A stretch of 64,000 nucleotides of DNA from Thermanaerovibrio velox DSM 12556 (GTDB taxonomy: Bacteria; Synergistota; Synergistia; Synergistales; Synergistaceae), in assembly GCF_000237825.1 (NCBI RefSeq), contig NZ_CM001377.1:868001-932000 (forward strand), given 5' to 3'. Positions within the stretch are counted from its first letter, which is position 1. Every line of letters starts with the position of its first letter. The notes beneath the pieces are model-generated. The model searched no databases. It worked only from the letters and a program-made list of their open reading frames with translations, and had not been told where the DNA came from. Positions 15,469 to 24,872 of this stretch are shown here, piece by piece. The translations under genes were made by a program, and so were the position numbers.

Positions 15469-17262
15469 GTGGCTGAGAAGAGGACCGTGAAGGGTTATAT
15501 ATCTAAGATATCAGGCCCTCTCGTCGTGGCCTCCGGCATGGGCGGAGCGTGCATGTACGACGTGGTAAGGGTTGGGAACATGGGGCTTGTGGGCGAGATA
15601 ATAGAGCTCAAGGGTGATACCGCCTCCATACAGGTCTACGAGGAGACCTCTGGGCTTATGCCTGGCGAGCCTGTGGTCAGCACTGGTGAACCTCTTAGCG
15701 TGGAGCTGGGGCCTGGGCTCATTGAGCAGTTTTACGATGGAGTTCAGCGCCCGCTTAACAGCATAGAAGAGGTCGCCAAGAGCCCCTATATATCCAGGGG
15801 CATAGCGGTTCCTGCTATAAGCAGGAGCAAGCGTTGGACCTTCGAGCCCAAGGCTAAAGAGGGCGACCAGGTGGGGTCCGGAGATGTTTTGGGCACCGTT
15901 AAGGAGACGGTCTTGGTAGAGCACCGGATACTGGTCCCCTATGGGGTATCGGGGAAGCTGGTTTCCATAAAAGCCGGGGACTTTACGGTGGAAGATGTGG
16001 TTGCGGTCATACGGACCGACGATGGGGATGTAGAAGTAAGGATGCTCCAGCGTTGGCCTGTCCGAATCCCTAGGCCTGTGGCTAAGCGTCTTCCTCCGGA
16101 TACGCCGCTCAGCACTGGACAGAGGGTTGTGGATACCCTATTCCCGATAGCTCGGGGCGGTACCGCCTGTGTTCCCGGCCCCTTCGGATCAGGCAAGACG
16201 GTCATTCAGCACCAGCTCGCCAAGTGGGCGGATGCGGAGATAGTGGTGTACATAGGCTGTGGGGAGCGTGGCAACGAGATGACCGACGTGCTTCTTGAGT
16301 TCCCCGAGCTTGAGGACCCACGCTCCGGACAGCCTCTGATGAAGCGTACGGTGCTCATAGCCAATACTTCCAACATGCCGGTGGCAGCCCGGGAGGCTTC
16401 GATATACACCGGCATAACCATAGCGGAGTATTACAGGGATATGGGGTACTCGGTGGCCCTCATGGCGGATTCCACCAGCCGTTGGGCAGAGGCCCTTCGT
16501 GAGATATCAGGGCGCTTGGAGGAAATGCCAGGCGAGGAAGGCTATCCGGCGTACTTGGGTACACGGCTTGCATCCTTCTACGAGAGGGCGGGCAGGGCCA
16601 TATGCCTTGGCAACGACGGAAGGGAAGGGGCAGTGTCCATAATAGGCGCAGTCTCTCCTCCTGGCGGTGACCTATCAGAACCAGTTACGCAGAACACCCT
16701 CCGGGTTACCAAGGTGTTCTGGGGGCTTGATGCTAACTTGGCATATCAGCGGCATTTCCCCGCGATAAACTGGCTTACCAGTTACTCCTTGTACGCCGAA
16801 AAGCTTGGAGAGTATTGGGACAACCTCTACGATGGAGAGTGGAGCTCCTACAGGACCGAGGCCATGGGCATACTGGAGGACGAGGATCGCCTAAAGGAGA
16901 TCGTGAGGCTCGTCGGCATAGATTCCCTCTCGAAAGAGGAACGCATGACCTTGGAGACTGCTAAGTCACTGAGGGAGGACTTCCTCCATCAGAATGCCTT
17001 CCACGAGATAGATACCTATGCCTCGATGGATAAGCAGTTCAAGATGTTGAGGAACATCCTGACCTTCCATCACCTTGCCATGGAGGTGTTAAGGCGGGGA
17101 GCCCTTCTAAAGGACGTGTTAGAGCTCCCGATAAGGGAGGAGATCGCCAGGATGAGGTATCTGGACGAGAAGGAGCTTGCTAAGCTGGACGAGCTGGAGG
17201 ATAGGATAAAGGAAGTATTGGGGCAGCTTACCGCCAATGGAGGTGATGAGGATGTTGCCTAA
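15469..17262 (+). CDS. ntpA: V-type ATPase catalytic subunit A
   Basis: The 597-residue catalytic subunit hydrolyses or makes ATP in the soluble head. The P-loop GPFGSGKT is at residues 237-244 and the catalytic glutamate is E266 in GCGERGNE. The bulge (non-homologous) domain lies between about residues 110 and 190, distinguishing it from F-type beta subunits. The motif [28 protein letters not shown] is present in full (quoted here only by its ends: ADSTSRW and EGYP). The GTG start has gggggcg upstream, and a longer frame begins inside ntpG. It overlaps ntpB by 11 bases. Confidence 0.96.
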   Translation: MAEKRTVKGYISKISGPLVVASGMGGACMYDVVRVGNMGLVGEIIELKGDTASIQVYEETSGLMPGEPVVSTGEPLSVELGPGLIEQFYDGVQRPLNSIEEVAKSPYISRGIAVPAISRSKRWTFEPKAKEGDQVGSGDVLGTVKETVLVEHRILVPYGVSGKLVSIKAGDFTVEDVVAVIRTDDGDVEVRMLQRWPVRIPRPVAKRLPPDTPLSTGQRVVDTLFPIARGGTACVPGPFGSGKTVIQHQLAKWADAEIVVYIGCGERGNEMTDVLLEFPELEDPRSGQPLMKRTVLIANTSNMPVAAREASIYTGITIAEYYRDMGYSVALMADSTSRWAEALREISGRLEEMPGEEGYPAYLGTRLASFYERAGRAICLGNDGREGAVSIIGAVSPPGGDLSEPVTQNTLRVTKVFWGLDANLAYQRHFPAINWLTSYSLYAEKLGEYWDNLYDGEWSSYRTEAMGILEDEDRLKEIVRLVGIDSLSKEERMTLETAKSLREDFLHQNAFHEIDTYASMDKQFKMLRNILTFHHLAMEVLRRGALLKDVLELPIREEIARMRYLDEKELAKLDELEDRIKEVLGQLTANGGDEDVA

Positions 17263-18670
17263 GGAGTATCGCACAATCTCCGACCTCTCTGGACCTCTGT
17301 TGGTGGTGGAGAAGGTCCAGGATGTCCGGTACGACGAGCTAGTTGAGATATCCCTGGCCAATGGTGAAAAGCGCCGTGGAAGGGTCTTGGAGATAACCAC
17401 TGACAAAGCCCTGGTTCAGGTCTTCGAGGGAACCACTGGTATTGATACGGAGAGCACCAAGGTTAGGTTCCTCGGTAAGGTCCTTACGCTTCCAGTGAGT
17501 GGCCAGATGTTGGGCCGGATATTCAATGGTCGTGGTGAGCCCATAGATGGAGGAGCCCCTATAATCCCAGAGGCATCCTTGGACATAAACGGGTTTCCCA
17601 TGAACCCCTATTCCAGGGACTATCCCTCTGAGTTTATTCAGACCGGCATATCTACTATAGACGGGATGAACCCCCTGGTTAGGGGTCAGAAGCTCCCGAT
17701 ATTCTCTGGCAGTGGGCTTCCCCACAACCGGATGGCCGCCCAGATAGCCCGTCAGGCCACGGTTATCAGCGGTCATGAGGCGTTCGCGGTGGTCTTCGCC
17801 GCGATGGGCATAACCTTTGAAGAGGCCACGTTCTTCATGGATGACTTCCGGAAGACCGGAGCCATCGAGAGAACGGTTATGTTCGTCAACCTGGCGGACG
17901 ACCCGGCCATAGAGCGAATAACCACTCCCCGTCTAGCTCTCACGTGTGCGGAGTACCTGGCATTTGAGAAGAACATGCACGTGCTGGTCATCCTTACGGA
18001 CTTGACCAACTATTGCGAGGCTCTGAGAGAGATATCAGCGGCTCGTAAAGAGGTCCCGGGTCGGAGAGGTTACCCTGGATATCTCTATACAGACCTTGCC
18101 ACCATGTACGAGAGGGCGGGCCGTCTCCGCGGTAAGGCTGGGTCGATAACTCAGCTTCCGATACTCACCATGCCTGAAGATGATAAGACCCACCCGATAC
18201 CGGACCTAACCGGGTACATAACTGAAGGCCAGATAATCTTGAGCCGGGGGTTGCATCGGAAGGGCATATACCCCCCTGTGGACGTGATGCCGTCCCTTTC
18301 CCGTCTTAAGGACAAGGGTATAGGCAAGGGCAAGACCCGCGAGGATCATGCGGACCTGATGAACCAGCTTTTCGCCGCCTATGCAAGGGGTAAGGAGGCC
18401 AAGGAGCTGGCGGTCATACTCGGCGAAGGAGCCCTTACTGACGAGGACAAGGCCTTTGCCAAGTTCGCTGATGCCTTTGAAGACAGGTACGTGAGACAGG
18501 GTGAGTATGAGAACAGGACCATAGAGGAAACCCTTGCCCTTGGTTGGGATCTCCTGTCCATGATACCGGTCAAGGAGTTGAAGCGAGTCAGAGACGCTTA
18601 TATTGAGAAGTACCTGAACCCAATACTTGCGGAAAAGGGAAAGAAAGAGCAAGTTGGGCAGGGAGTTTAA
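17252..18670 (+). CDS. ntpB: V-type ATPase regulatory subunit B
   Basis: The 472-residue non-catalytic nucleotide-site subunit alternates with A in the head. It has the A/B fold but no intact P-loop: the position reads [18 protein letters not shown] instead of GxxxxGKT, as expected. The arginine finger lies in the [19 protein letters not shown] region. The ATG at 17252 is preferred over 17237 because the SD ggaggt ends seven bases upstream. Confidence 0.96.
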   Translation: MLPKEYRTISDLSGPLLVVEKVQDVRYDELVEISLANGEKRRGRVLEITTDKALVQVFEGTTGIDTESTKVRFLGKVLTLPVSGQMLGRIFNGRGEPIDGGAPIIPEASLDINGFPMNPYSRDYPSEFIQTGISTIDGMNPLVRGQKLPIFSGSGLPHNRMAAQIARQATVISGHEAFAVVFAAMGITFEEATFFMDDFRKTGAIERTVMFVNLADDPAIERITTPRLALTCAEYLAFEKNMHVLVILTDLTNYCEALREISAARKEVPGRRGYPGYLYTDLATMYERAGRLRGKAGSITQLPILTMPEDDKTHPIPDLTGYITEGQIILSRGLHRKGIYPPVDVMPSLSRLKDKGIGKGKTREDHADLMNQLFAAYARGKEAKELAVILGEGALTDEDKAFAKFADAFEDRYVRQGEYENRTIEETLALGWDLLSMIPVKELKRVRDAYIEKYLNPILAEKGKKEQVGQGV

Positions 18671-18682
18671 GGGGGCCTTCCC

Positions 18683-19309
18683 ATGGCCAAGGCTTTAAAC
18701 GTAAACCCCAACCGGATGGAGCTTTCCAGGCTGAAAAAACGCCTGGTGGTGGCCAAAAGGGGACATAAGTTGCTTAAGGATAAACAGGATGCCCTTATAA
18801 AGGAGTTCCTTCAGAGGGCGAGGGATCTCAAAAACCTCCGGGAGGAGGTTGAGGGGGAGCTAAGGGTTTGCTACCAGAGCTTTCTCTTGGCAAGGTCTCA
18901 ATCCCTTCCGTCCTTGTTGGAGCAAGCCCTTTTGCTATCCAGTGGTGGGCTGGGGGTTGAAGAGAAGAGGAAGAACGTTATGAGCGTTAGCATACCGCTA
19001 TACACTCTCTCTGAGCGGGCGGTGGGGCTTACCTACGGTCTTCTAACCTCTTCTGGGAGCTTGGATGTTACCCTGGAGAAGTTCGAGTCCCTGCTGCCTA
19101 AACTGGTCCGATTGGCTGCGGAGGAAAAGGCTTTGCGGCTTATGGCCAAGGAGATAGAAAAGACCAGGCGGCGGGTAAACGCACTGGAGTACGTCCTGAT
19201 CCCCAGCTTCATAGAGACCATAAAGAACATATCCATGAAGTTGGATGAGATGGAGAGGGCTACCCTGGGGCGGCTTATGCGTATTAAGGAGATAGTCAGA
19301 TCACATTAA
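18683..19309 (+). CDS. ntpD: V-type ATPase subunit D (central shaft)
   Basis: The 208-residue coiled-coil rotor shaft. The N-terminal helix NPNRMELSRLKKRLVVAKRG and the C-terminal helix KTRRRVNALEYVLIPS match subunit D closely. The start follows the ntpB stop by 12 bases. It is the last gene of the nine-gene operon; NtpH and NtpJ homologues are absent here. Confidence 0.95.
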   Translation: MAKALNVNPNRMELSRLKKRLVVAKRGHKLLKDKQDALIKEFLQRARDLKNLREEVEGELRVCYQSFLLARSQSLPSLLEQALLLSSGGLGVEEKRKNVMSVSIPLYTLSERAVGLTYGLLTSSGSLDVTLEKFESLLPKLVRLAAEEKALRLMAKEIEKTRRRVNALEYVLIPSFIETIKNISMKLDEMERATLGRLMRIKEIVRSH

Positions 19310-19321
19310 GGACCATGTGTT

Positions 19322-19359
19322 GGGCGTGTCTCGGAGGGCTATCTCTCCAAGACACGCCC
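19322..19359 (+). terminator. long hairpin after the V-ATPase operon
   Basis: GGGCGTGTCT (19322-19331) pairs perfectly with AGACACGCCC (19350-19359), and the stem continues inward with GGAG/CTCC. There is no T-tract after it, so it may be a weak terminator or an mRNA 3' stabilising element. The next SD begins only 11 bases later, so read-through into the carbonic anhydrase-like gene is likely. Confidence 0.6.
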
Positions 19360-19384
19360 GTGAGCTTTATGGAGGTATATGGTG

Positions 19385-19906
19385 ATGATCGCTGAGAATC
19401 TGTTGCCCTTTGAGGGTATAATGCCAGAGGTTCATGAGGATGCCTTTGTGGCTCCAACAGCTTGCCTGATAGGTAAGGTTAAGGTAGGCAAGGGAGCAAG
19501 TGTTTGGCATCATGCTGTTTTGAGAGGTGACCTCAACCGGATAGAGATAGGGGATAGGTCTAACATACAGGACGGTTGTATAGTTCACGTTACCGACCAG
19601 CTACCTGTGGTTGTAGAAGAGGACGTGACCGTCGGCCACGGTGCCATACTTCACGGTTGTACCATAAAGAGAGGTTGCCTTATAGCCATGCGGGCCACCG
19701 TTCTAGATGGTGCGGTTATAGGGGAAGGTTCCGTAATAGCCGCCGGAGCCATAGTCCCAGAGGGGGTTAACATACCGCCGGGGAGTGTGGTAATGGGCAT
19801 TCCAGGCAAAGTTGTAAGGGAGGTAAGGGAGAAGGACAGGGAAAAACTGGCGTTCCTGTCCTCCTCTTACGTCGAACTATCTTCTCGTTACAAGGGTCTG
19901 CGGTAG
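19385..19906 (+). CDS. gamma-class carbonic anhydrase-like hexapeptide-repeat protein
   Basis: A 173-residue left-handed beta-helix protein of the gamma-carbonic anhydrase/YrdA-PaaY family. Hexapeptide repeats run through the chain. RGDLNRIEIGDRSNIQDG, then HVTD and VGHGAILHGC, carry the metal-ligand histidines expected of a Zn or Fe/Co enzyme. GVNIPPGSVVMGIPGKVVRE ends the helix domain. Many members have no proven carbonic anhydrase activity, so CO2 hydration is only a family expectation. The ATG at 19385 has ggaggt eight bases upstream; the earlier ATG at 19379 is too close. Its 3' end overlaps the convergent cheR by 19 bases. Confidence 0.85.
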   Translation: MIAENLLPFEGIMPEVHEDAFVAPTACLIGKVKVGKGASVWHHAVLRGDLNRIEIGDRSNIQDGCIVHVTDQLPVVVEEDVTVGHGAILHGCTIKRGCLIAMRATVLDGAVIGEGSVIAAGAIVPEGVNIPPGSVVMGIPGKVVREVREKDREKLAFLSSSYVELSSRYKGLR

Positions 19907-20748
19907 AGGAAGGGACCTGCGGATTCAAACCCTATGTTTTTGTAGTCGAATATCTGCTCAGTAGATCCTGTCATGAGATATCCGCCAGGGCGAAGGGCCT
20001 CAAAGAACTTCCTGTAAAGGAGGCTCTTCGTCTCTGGGGAGAAATATATGACCACGTTTCTGCACAGGATCACGTCGAAGTTCTTGTCGAACGGATCCTT
20101 TATGAGGTTTTGTTGCTTGAAAACCACCCGGTCTTTTACTTCCTGTTTCACCTGAACCGTGTTTGAGTCTATTTCCGTGAAGTACTTTTTAAGCCAATCA
20201 GTAGGAGCGTTAAGTAGCTGCCTCTTTTGATAAATGCCCTTTTGGGCTATGGCTATAGCACCTCTATCTATGTCGCTAGCTAATACCGGCTGAGCGTTCA
20301 TTACCCCGGTCTCGATTGCAAGAATCGCTAGAGAGTAGGGTTCCTCCCCTGTGGCGCAGCCGGCGCTCCATAGCTTCACCTTTTTCTGCCCCGTCTCCTT
20401 GAATATCGATGGGATGACCTTGTCTCTTAGATCCCACCACCTGGCGGGGTTCCTGAAAAACTCCGACACGTTTATGGTGAGGTAGTCCAAGAACTCCCTT
20501 AGTTTCTCTTCTTTGGAGGCCATCATGTTGAAGTATTCGTCGTACGATTTCACGCCCCATCGCTGCATAAGCATGTGCACCCGCCGGTGTATTTGGTACT
20601 TGTAGGCGTTAAGGTCCACACCGGTTAGGTCTTGAACTTTCTTCTTGAAGGTTTCATATTCTGGGGGGGCAGGATAAGGTCTTTCGTCAATGGATATGGC
20701 GAACAACCCCTTTCTTTGGTGGTATGCTTTATAGCCTCCATTGGGCAT
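19888..20748 (-). CDS. cheR: CheR-type chemoreceptor glutamate methyltransferase
   Basis: A 286-residue SAM-dependent methyltransferase that methylates glutamates on chemoreceptors. An N-terminal helical domain (about 30-100) ends in LTINVSEFFRNPARW, and the SAM-binding loop LWSAGCATGEEPYSLA follows. Later come CRNVVIYF and the C-terminal GGYLMTGSTEQIFD, all classical CheR blocks. The first 25 residues are atypical and the ATG at 20748 lacks an SD; the true start may be a few codons later. No chemotaxis gene neighbours it in this window: it converges with the carbonic anhydrase-like gene and diverges from RNase P RNA. Confidence 0.92.
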   Translation of the reverse strand: MPNGGYKAYHQRKGLFAISIDERPYPAPPEYETFKKKVQDLTGVDLNAYKYQIHRRVHMLMQRWGVKSYDEYFNMMASKEEKLREFLDYLTINVSEFFRNPARWWDLRDKVIPSIFKETGQKKVKLWSAGCATGEEPYSLAILAIETGVMNAQPVLASDIDRGAIAIAQKGIYQKRQLLNAPTDWLKKYFTEIDSNTVQVKQEVKDRVVFKQQNLIKDPFDKNFDVILCRNVVIYFSPETKSLLYRKFFEALRPGGYLMTGSTEQIFDYKNIGFESAGPFLYRRPL

Positions 20749-20821
20749 ATTGTACTTAGCAAGAGGTTGTGTAGCAACAGGACATTATTTGTCATATCAC
20801 AATAAAATCTGGCAGCATCTA

Positions 20822-20850
20822 TGGACATTCGATGTAATGTGTAATAAACT
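20822..20850 (+). promoter_or_regulatory. promoter of RNase P RNA
   Basis: TGGACA (20822-20827), a 17-base spacer and TAAACT (20845-20850). Transcription would start at about 20856-20858, exactly where the P1 helix of the RNA begins. Confidence 0.6.
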
Positions 20851-20856
20851 TTCTGG

Positions 20857-21200
20857 GCTTGGGGAGTACCACATCCAGTCGCTGCCTTTTAGGTAGAGGA
20901 AAGTCCGGGCTCCGTAGGGCAGGATGCTGGAGAAATTCCAGTGAGCGCGAGCTCAAGGATAGCGCCACAGAAAATATACCGCCTCTTGTGTGAGGTAAGG
21001 GTGAAAAGGCGGGGTAAGAGCCCACCAGCCGGCGGGTGACCGTCGGGCTTGGCAAGCCCCATCCGGAGCAAGGCCGAATAGGGGGGGATGACGTGGCCCG
21101 CGGACCCCCGGGTACGGCCGCTTGAGCGCCTCCGCAAGGAGTGCGTCAGAGAAATGACTGGACTTAGACAAAACCCGGCTTACGGGGTGCTCCCCAAGGA
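20857..21200 (+). ncRNA. rnpB: RNase P RNA, bacterial type A
   Basis: The catalytic RNA that removes 5' leaders from pre-tRNAs. The conserved blocks are all visible: GAGGAAAGTCCGGGCT near 20898, GAGCGCG and the J-region after it, and near the 3' end AGAGAAATGACTGGA followed by CCCGGCTTACGGGG. The P1 helix closes between CTTGGGGAGTACC (20858-20870) and GGTGCTCCCCAAG (21186-21198), which sets the ends. The length of about 344 bases is normal for type A. A promoter precedes it and a T-rich hairpin follows. Confidence 0.95.
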
Positions 21201-21241
21201 CCTGCTCAGGGTTTCCTGCATCTAACGTATTATATCAAATG

Positions 21242-21284
21242 GGTCCAAAGCCTCATAATGGTTTTGGGCCTTGTCTTTATTTGT
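21242..21284 (+). terminator. probable terminator of rnpB
   Basis: GGTCCAAA (21242-21249) pairs with TTTGGGCC (21263-21270), one G-U pair, around a 13-base loop. It is followed by the T-rich ttgtctttatttg. It lies 40 bases past the RNA end and just before the mraZ regulatory region. Confidence 0.55.
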
Positions 21285-21294
21285 TTGGCCTTTG

Positions 21295-21320
21295 GTGGTA
21301 AAAAGTGGTAGTAAGTGGTT
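21295..21320 (+). promoter_or_regulatory. three MraZ boxes (operator of the dcw cluster)
   Basis: GTGGTA (21295), GTGGTA (21305) and GTGGTT (21315) repeat at an exact 10-bp period, each of the last two preceded by AA. MraZ proteins studied in E. coli and mollicutes bind three or four GTGG-containing repeats with the same period just upstream of mraZ. The site ends 19 bases before the mraZ start, where bound MraZ would block transcription or early elongation. Autoregulation here is inferred. Confidence 0.7.
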
Positions 21321-21339
21321 TAAGGGGGATGATCGTGGC

Positions 21340-21765
21340 TTGTTAGTGGGAACCTATGATCATCGGATGGATTCAAAGGGGCGCCTTGTGCTCCCATCCA
21401 GGTTCAGGGATGAGCTGGGAGATCGTCTCGTGGCCACGGTGGGAATAGATTCCTGCGTATCCATATACGGGCTTCCGGGTTGGAGGTCATTTTTTGAAAA
21501 GCTTAGCGCCCTCTCGTCCGCCAGGGCGGGCTGCAGGGATGTCAAACGGCTTCTCATGGCTTCTGCAGTGGAAATAGATGTGGACTCGATGGGGCGGGTG
21601 CTTATCCCGCCCTTTCTGAGGGAGCATGCTTCTCTGAATAGGGAGATATCCGTCATAGGGGTTGGGGATCACGTGGAGATTTGGGATAAGGAGTTATGGG
21701 AGGCAAGGAGGTTGCAGATAATCTCCGAACTTCCTGCCATCATGGAAGGGGTTGGGGGGCTTTGA
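21340..21765 (+). CDS. mraZ: transcriptional regulator MraZ
   Basis: A 141-residue regulator with two AbrB-like swapped-hairpin domains. It forms a ring-shaped oligomer that binds its own promoter and controls the division/cell-wall cluster. YDHRMDSKGRLVLPSRFR (first half) and IDVDSMGRVLIPPFLREHA (second half) are the duplicated DxKGR(V/L)xxP motifs. The TTG at 21340 is chosen: it gives the family length and has aaggggg 11 bases upstream. Its stop overlaps the rsmH start by one base. Confidence 0.92.
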   Translation: MLVGTYDHRMDSKGRLVLPSRFRDELGDRLVATVGIDSCVSIYGLPGWRSFFEKLSALSSARAGCRDVKRLLMASAVEIDVDSMGRVLIPPFLREHASLNREISVIGVGDHVEIWDKELWEARRLQIISELPAIMEGVGGL

Positions 21766-22667
21766 TGGTACACGTTCCGGTCATGTTGAATGAGGTGCTC
21801 CATATGCTTAGCCCCTTTGAGGATGTTGAGCTTGTGGTGGACGGAACCCTGGGGGCAGGGGGGCATTCGATGGCCATATTGGAGAACTGCCCTAACGCTT
21901 TCTTGATTGGCATAGATCAGGATGAATCCATATTAGCTATAGCCAAGGATAGGCTGTCTGCTTTCAAGGATAGGGTTTATTTTGCTTTGGGTAACTTCAG
22001 GGATATAAGATCCATACTTTCTGATGCGGGCTTTGATAGCGCACAAGTGTTTCTGTTTGACCTGGGCATATCTTCGCTTCAGGTCGATTCCCCAGAGAGG
22101 GGCTTTTCCTTTAATTACAACGGACCCCTTGACATGCGTATGGACATGGGGAGGGTTTGTTCTTCCCTTACCGCGGCCGATATTGTAAATACATGGTCCC
22201 CTGCGGAGCTTACCATGTTGTTTAGACGGTATGGGGAGGATCCCTTCGCTTTCCAAGTGGCCAGAGCTATATGCCGGCGTAGGGAGAAGGACGGTCCCAT
22301 AATGACCTGTGAGGAGCTTGTGGAGGTGATAAGGTCTGCCGTCCCAGCTCCAGCCCAGAGAAAGATGCGGGGGCATCCAGCTAGACGTATATTCCAGGCC
22401 TTAAGGATTCAGGTGAATGATGAGATGGGAGCCCTTGAGGACCTCCTCGATGAGCTACCCCAGATAACAAGAAGAGGTGGCAAGGTGATTTTTATAACCT
22501 ACCATTCTCTGGAGGACAGGATGGTTAAGAGGAACATGAGGAGCTGGGCAGAAGCGGGGCTTGGCAAACCCATGACCTCACGCCCCCTGGTGCCGTCGGA
22601 GGAGGAACTGGAGCTTAACCGTAGGTCTAGGAGTGCAAAGGTGAGGGGTTTCTTGTTTACGCCTTGA
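21765..22667 (+). CDS. rsmH: 16S rRNA m4C1402 methyltransferase RsmH (MraW)
   Basis: This 300-residue SAM methyltransferase makes N4-methylcytidine at 16S position 1402. HVPVMLNEVL at the N-terminus, DGTLGAGGHS for SAM, LFDLGISSLQVDSPERGFSF, and the C-terminal ITYHSLEDRMVKR are the family's signature blocks. The TGATG overlap with mraZ couples their translation. Its place directly after mraZ is the standard dcw order. Confidence 0.96.
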   Translation: MVHVPVMLNEVLHMLSPFEDVELVVDGTLGAGGHSMAILENCPNAFLIGIDQDESILAIAKDRLSAFKDRVYFALGNFRDIRSILSDAGFDSAQVFLFDLGISSLQVDSPERGFSFNYNGPLDMRMDMGRVCSSLTAADIVNTWSPAELTMLFRRYGEDPFAFQVARAICRRREKDGPIMTCEELVEVIRSAVPAPAQRKMRGHPARRIFQALRIQVNDEMGALEDLLDELPQITRRGGKVIFITYHSLEDRMVKRNMRSWAEAGLGKPMTSRPLVPSEEELELNRRSRSAKVRGFLFTP

Positions 22668-22714
22668 GGTGTTGGATTGGTAGATTGTTAACGTGATGAG
22701 AGGAGGCGTCCAGC

Positions 22715-23140
22715 GTGTCCCTTCCCAGACATGAAAGCCCCCATAGGATTAGTCCATCATGCCTTTTCGCTGTGATGGTAATGGCGTTTTTTGCGGTATT
22801 CCTTGGAGGAGTCAGGCTTTATTCCCTTTACTTAGAATACCGGTTGTCTGACATAAACTCTAAGATAGAGTTTGAAATGAGCAGGAAGGTGCAGCTGGAG
22901 ATAAAAATGGCATCCATGCTTTCTCCCGAGAGGATATACGTCAACGCTAAAAATAAATTTGGGATGAAGCCTCGTAGCTCCTTCCAAACCATAAGGATTG
23001 CAGGGGGGGCAGGAGAATCTTGGGTTGCAGGAAAAGGTCTGCAAGACTCTTTGGACACAAGGGAAGGTAAAACCGCGAGGAGGCCCATAGTACCTCCAGC
23101 CTTATTCGATATGGCGGGAGCAGCCCATGCCAAAGAGTAG
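22715..23140 (+). CDS. ftsL: FtsL-like cell division protein
   Basis: A 141-residue bitopic membrane protein. One transmembrane helix lies at about residues 17-37, followed by a coiled coil (about 40-75) and YVNAKNKFGMKP, which resembles the end of the FtsL zipper domain. A longer-than-usual unstructured tail rich in Gly, Ala and Arg follows. FtsL joins FtsB and FtsQ to activate FtsW-FtsI at the septum. The GTG start has aggagg upstream, and the gene overlaps ftsI by 14 bases. Assignment depends on topology and position, since FtsL sequences diverge strongly. Confidence 0.8.
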   Translation: MSLPRHESPHRISPSCLFAVMVMAFFAVFLGGVRLYSLYLEYRLSDINSKIEFEMSRKVQLEIKMASMLSPERIYVNAKNKFGMKPRSSFQTIRIAGGAGESWVAGKGLQDSLDTREGKTARRPIVPPALFDMAGAAHAKE

Positions 23141-24812
23141 CAGATCTGGATACACCAGGCGGCAAAGCCAGTGGATAGCGCTGGCGGCCGCCTTTCTAGT
23201 GATTGGAATTAACCTTGTTAGGGTTCACCTGTTCCCAGATCCTAGGGTATCATCTCAGGCTTCTAAGCAGTATTGGGCGCAAGTACCAATAAGCACTTCC
23301 AGGGGAGGGATATTTGATAGAAATGGTATCCCGCTAGCTCTTTCCGTCCCCGCGGAGAGTTTCTTTATAGATCCCCTCTATTGGAATCCCTCAAACGCCG
23401 TTATGCTTCGTGGGCTGCTGGATCAAAAGGAGCTTCTCCGTTTCCAGAAGCCCCTCCAAGGGAGGTTTGTGTGGGTTCGCCGGAAGGTCGATCAATCCCT
23501 TGCCCAAACTTATCTGGCAAGGGACATTCCTGGGCTTTTTTCCATAAGAGAGAGCGCCAGGGTATACCCTCATGGGCATCTTGGAGCTCACGTTTTAGGC
23601 TTCTGCGATCTGGATGACAACGGGTTGGCGGGGATAGAAAGGGCTTGGAACAACGTTTTGTTTTCTCCGCAACAGACCAGATTGCTTGCCCGAGATGCCA
23701 AGGGTAAGCTTCTTGATATAGTGGGCAACAGCTCTGATGAAAACTACGTAGGGGCTGGGAATATCTATCTTTCGATAGATTCTAGGATACAGCAGATCTT
23801 GGAGGAAAACCTGACCGTGGGAGTTCAAGAGGCTAGTGCTGCCTGGGGGGCCGCGGTTTGTTTGAATCCTAACGACGGATCAATCCTTGGTTTGGCCAGT
23901 TACCCAACCTTTAATCCCAATGATAGGGGCTCGTTTTCCAACCAGGAAGCATTGCGCAATAACGTGGTGGCCAGGGTCTATGAGCCTGGTTCCACGTTTA
24001 AGCCTCTGGTCATGGGACTTGCCATGGAGGAGGGATTGGTGAGCGGATCTGACAGGTTTTCCTGTTCAGGTAGTGTGAGAATCGCTGACCACATTATAAG
24101 GGATGTCAAGAAGGGTGGGCACGGCGTAGAGGACCCCAAGAAGATACTTGTTAACTCCTGTAACGTTGGGATGGCGTTGATAGGTGTTAGGTTTCACGTT
24201 TTTCGCTTCTATCAGGGTCTTAGGTCTTTGGGATTCGGTCAGAGGACCGGGATAGATTTGGCCGGTGAGGAAGCGGGGCTCATGCAGCCCCCCGAGAGAT
24301 GGTTAGGGGTAGTTCCTGCTAACGTTGCAATAGGGCAGGGGGTGGGAGTTACCCCTATTCAGCTGGTTTCTGCCATAGCCGCTATTGCGAACGGAGGGCA
24401 CCTGCTAAAGCCATATGTGGTAAGAGAGGTTAGGGATGACAAAGGAAACGTGATATACAGAGGTAAGAGGACTCCGAAGTCCGCTGTTTTTTCCCCAGGG
24501 ATTGCCTCATACCTTAGGGATAGCATGAGAGAGGTGGTTAAAACAGGTACTGGCAAGGAGGCAGACACCCCCCTTGAGGAGGTGGCAGGGAAGACTGGGA
24601 CCGCCCAGGTGGCCTCAGGGGGTACCTATACCAAGGGACGTTATGTGGCCTCTTTCGTCGGTTTTTGGCCTTATAAGAAGCCCAGATACGTCTTGCTAGT
24701 GGTCATAGGAGAGCCCAAGGGAGGCCGATTCTACGGCGGAGAACTTGCAGCGCCGGTCTTTAAGAATATAGTGGAGGCGATATCCCTTCTGCCTAGAGTT
24801 GGCAAGGACTGA
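23127..24812 (+). CDS. ftsI: penicillin-binding protein, septal transpeptidase FtsI/PBP3
   Basis: A 561-residue class B penicillin-binding protein. An N-terminal signal-anchor helix (about residues 15-33) and a pedestal domain with SRGGIFDRNGIPLA precede the transpeptidase domain. The three active-site motifs are S289-T-F-K292, S344-C-N346 and K489-T-G491. It crosslinks septal peptidoglycan in the periplasm with FtsW. The absence of a C-terminal PASTA repeat distinguishes it from SpoVD/PBP2x types. Confidence 0.94.
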   Translation: MPKSSRSGYTRRQSQWIALAAAFLVIGINLVRVHLFPDPRVSSQASKQYWAQVPISTSRGGIFDRNGIPLALSVPAESFFIDPLYWNPSNAVMLRGLLDQKELLRFQKPLQGRFVWVRRKVDQSLAQTYLARDIPGLFSIRESARVYPHGHLGAHVLGFCDLDDNGLAGIERAWNNVLFSPQQTRLLARDAKGKLLDIVGNSSDENYVGAGNIYLSIDSRIQQILEENLTVGVQEASAAWGAAVCLNPNDGSILGLASYPTFNPNDRGSFSNQEALRNNVVARVYEPGSTFKPLVMGLAMEEGLVSGSDRFSCSGSVRIADHIIRDVKKGGHGVEDPKKILVNSCNVGMALIGVRFHVFRFYQGLRSLGFGQRTGIDLAGEEAGLMQPPERWLGVVPANVAIGQGVGVTPIQLVSAIAAIANGGHLLKPYVVREVRDDKGNVIYRGKRTPKSAVFSPGIASYLRDSMREVVKTGTGKEADTPLEEVAGKTGTAQVASGGTYTKGRYVASFVGFWPYKKPRYVLLVVIGEPKGGRFYGGELAAPVFKNIVEAISLLPRVGKD

Positions 24813-24872
24813 GGATGCTCCATCCATCGGTTAAAAGAAAAACATACTGAAATAATCCCGGGCAGGTGATGC

